This document shows positions 17,321 to 17,647 of a stretch of 17,647 nt of DNA, piece by piece. The notes under the pieces were generated by a model. That model had not been told where the DNA came from. It was given only the letters and a program-made list of their open reading frames with translations, and ran no database searches. Source of the DNA: Pezicula radicicola (lineage: Eukaryota; Ascomycota; Leotiomycetes; Helotiales; Dermateaceae); contig PDUO01000143.1 in the NCBI GenBank assembly GCA_003008705.1, positions 3,285-20,931 of the forward strand. Reading direction: 5' to 3'. Position 1 is the stretch's first letter, and every line of letters begins with the position of its first letter. The translations under genes and the position numbers were made by a program.

Positions 17321-17647
17321 AACTAGGGAAATACTAGTATATACTAGTTGATATATAGACTAAAATTCTACTTTTTAACTATCTCTTATAAACTTTTAAC
17401 TATAATAAAATATATAATATTATTTATATTTCTAAGATAATTACTAATTTAAAAAACTAAAAGAATTTTATAATTAATTAAATAAACTTTAATAATAATT
17501 ATTATTATAAGAATTAATAGATATATTATATAAAAGCTCTTAAAGAAGATAATACTTAAAGTAAAATAAAGTTATTAATTAGAATTAATTAAAGTTATTA
17601 TTAATATTTTATTATTATTATTAAAGTAATTAATATATAAAGAATAG
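17321..17647. repeat. Right-hand AT-rich RIP-type block (partial)
   Basis: Composition shifts abruptly near 17320 to almost pure A/T with little or no CpG, CpA or TpG, like 1-5625. A 16-bp palindrome, ACTAGTATATACTAGT (17333-17348), sits at the boundary, although palindromes are easy to form in CTAG-rich sequence. No domain is readable and the block runs off the window. Confidence 0.7.

Noticed and set aside
1..17647. CRISPR arrays, bacterial operons, tRNA or rRNA genes
   Set aside because: No regular repeat-spacer pattern, no tRNA-like fold and no rRNA core sequence were seen; introns and gene families show this is fungal nuclear DNA.

Overview
The window looks like filamentous ascomycete (Pezizomycotina) DNA. 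The spliceosomal introns are short (49-79 nt) with GT-AG ends and CTRAC/CTAAT-type branch points. There is a Zn2Cys6/fungal_trans regulator gene, a Tad-like LINE with an RNase H domain and a FAR1/MULE transposase. The genome is split into AT-rich, RIP-mutated blocks and normal-composition islands. Species cannot be named from the sequence alone.

Layout. 1-5625 is an extremely AT-rich block almost without CpA, TpG or CpG. Its first ~3.65 kb is still readable on the minus strand as a Ty3/gypsy retrotransposon: RNase H at the window edge, then reverse transcriptase, then a gag zinc knuckle whose cysteines have become tyrosines. 5626-7320 returns to normal composition. It carries a small secreted-protein gene (6675-6987) with a TATA box and a 32-bp palindrome upstream. 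7321-7514 looks like the 3' tail of a minus-strand LINE. 7528-11015 is a 5'-truncated plus-strand Tad-like LINE flanked by a 13-bp target-site duplication. Its ORF2 has five in-frame stops but no frameshift. 11438-13696 (minus) is a dead MULE transposase with an internal deletion, a frameshift, one nonsense codon and a preserved 54-nt intron. 14118-16524 (minus) is the only clearly intact long gene: a seven-exon, 677-aa Zn2Cys6 transcription factor. 16525-17320 is its upstream region, with a degenerate GC-rich minisatellite. 17321-17647 is a second AT-rich block.

Interpretation. This is a gene island of about 11.7 kb between two RIP-type blocks, colonised by at least three transposon insertions of different age and decay. 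The gypsy element is saturated with C-to-T/G-to-A changes. The LINE has only scattered stops, all explainable as CpA-to-TpA. The MULE decayed mainly by deletion and indels. An effector-like secreted protein gene beside an AT block is a pattern known from plant-associated fungi. No functional link between the secreted protein and the transcription factor is visible beyond proximity. I saw no convincing wholly new system. The most unusual signals are the 32-bp palindrome, the splice-created stop in the secreted-protein gene and the facing LINE tails.
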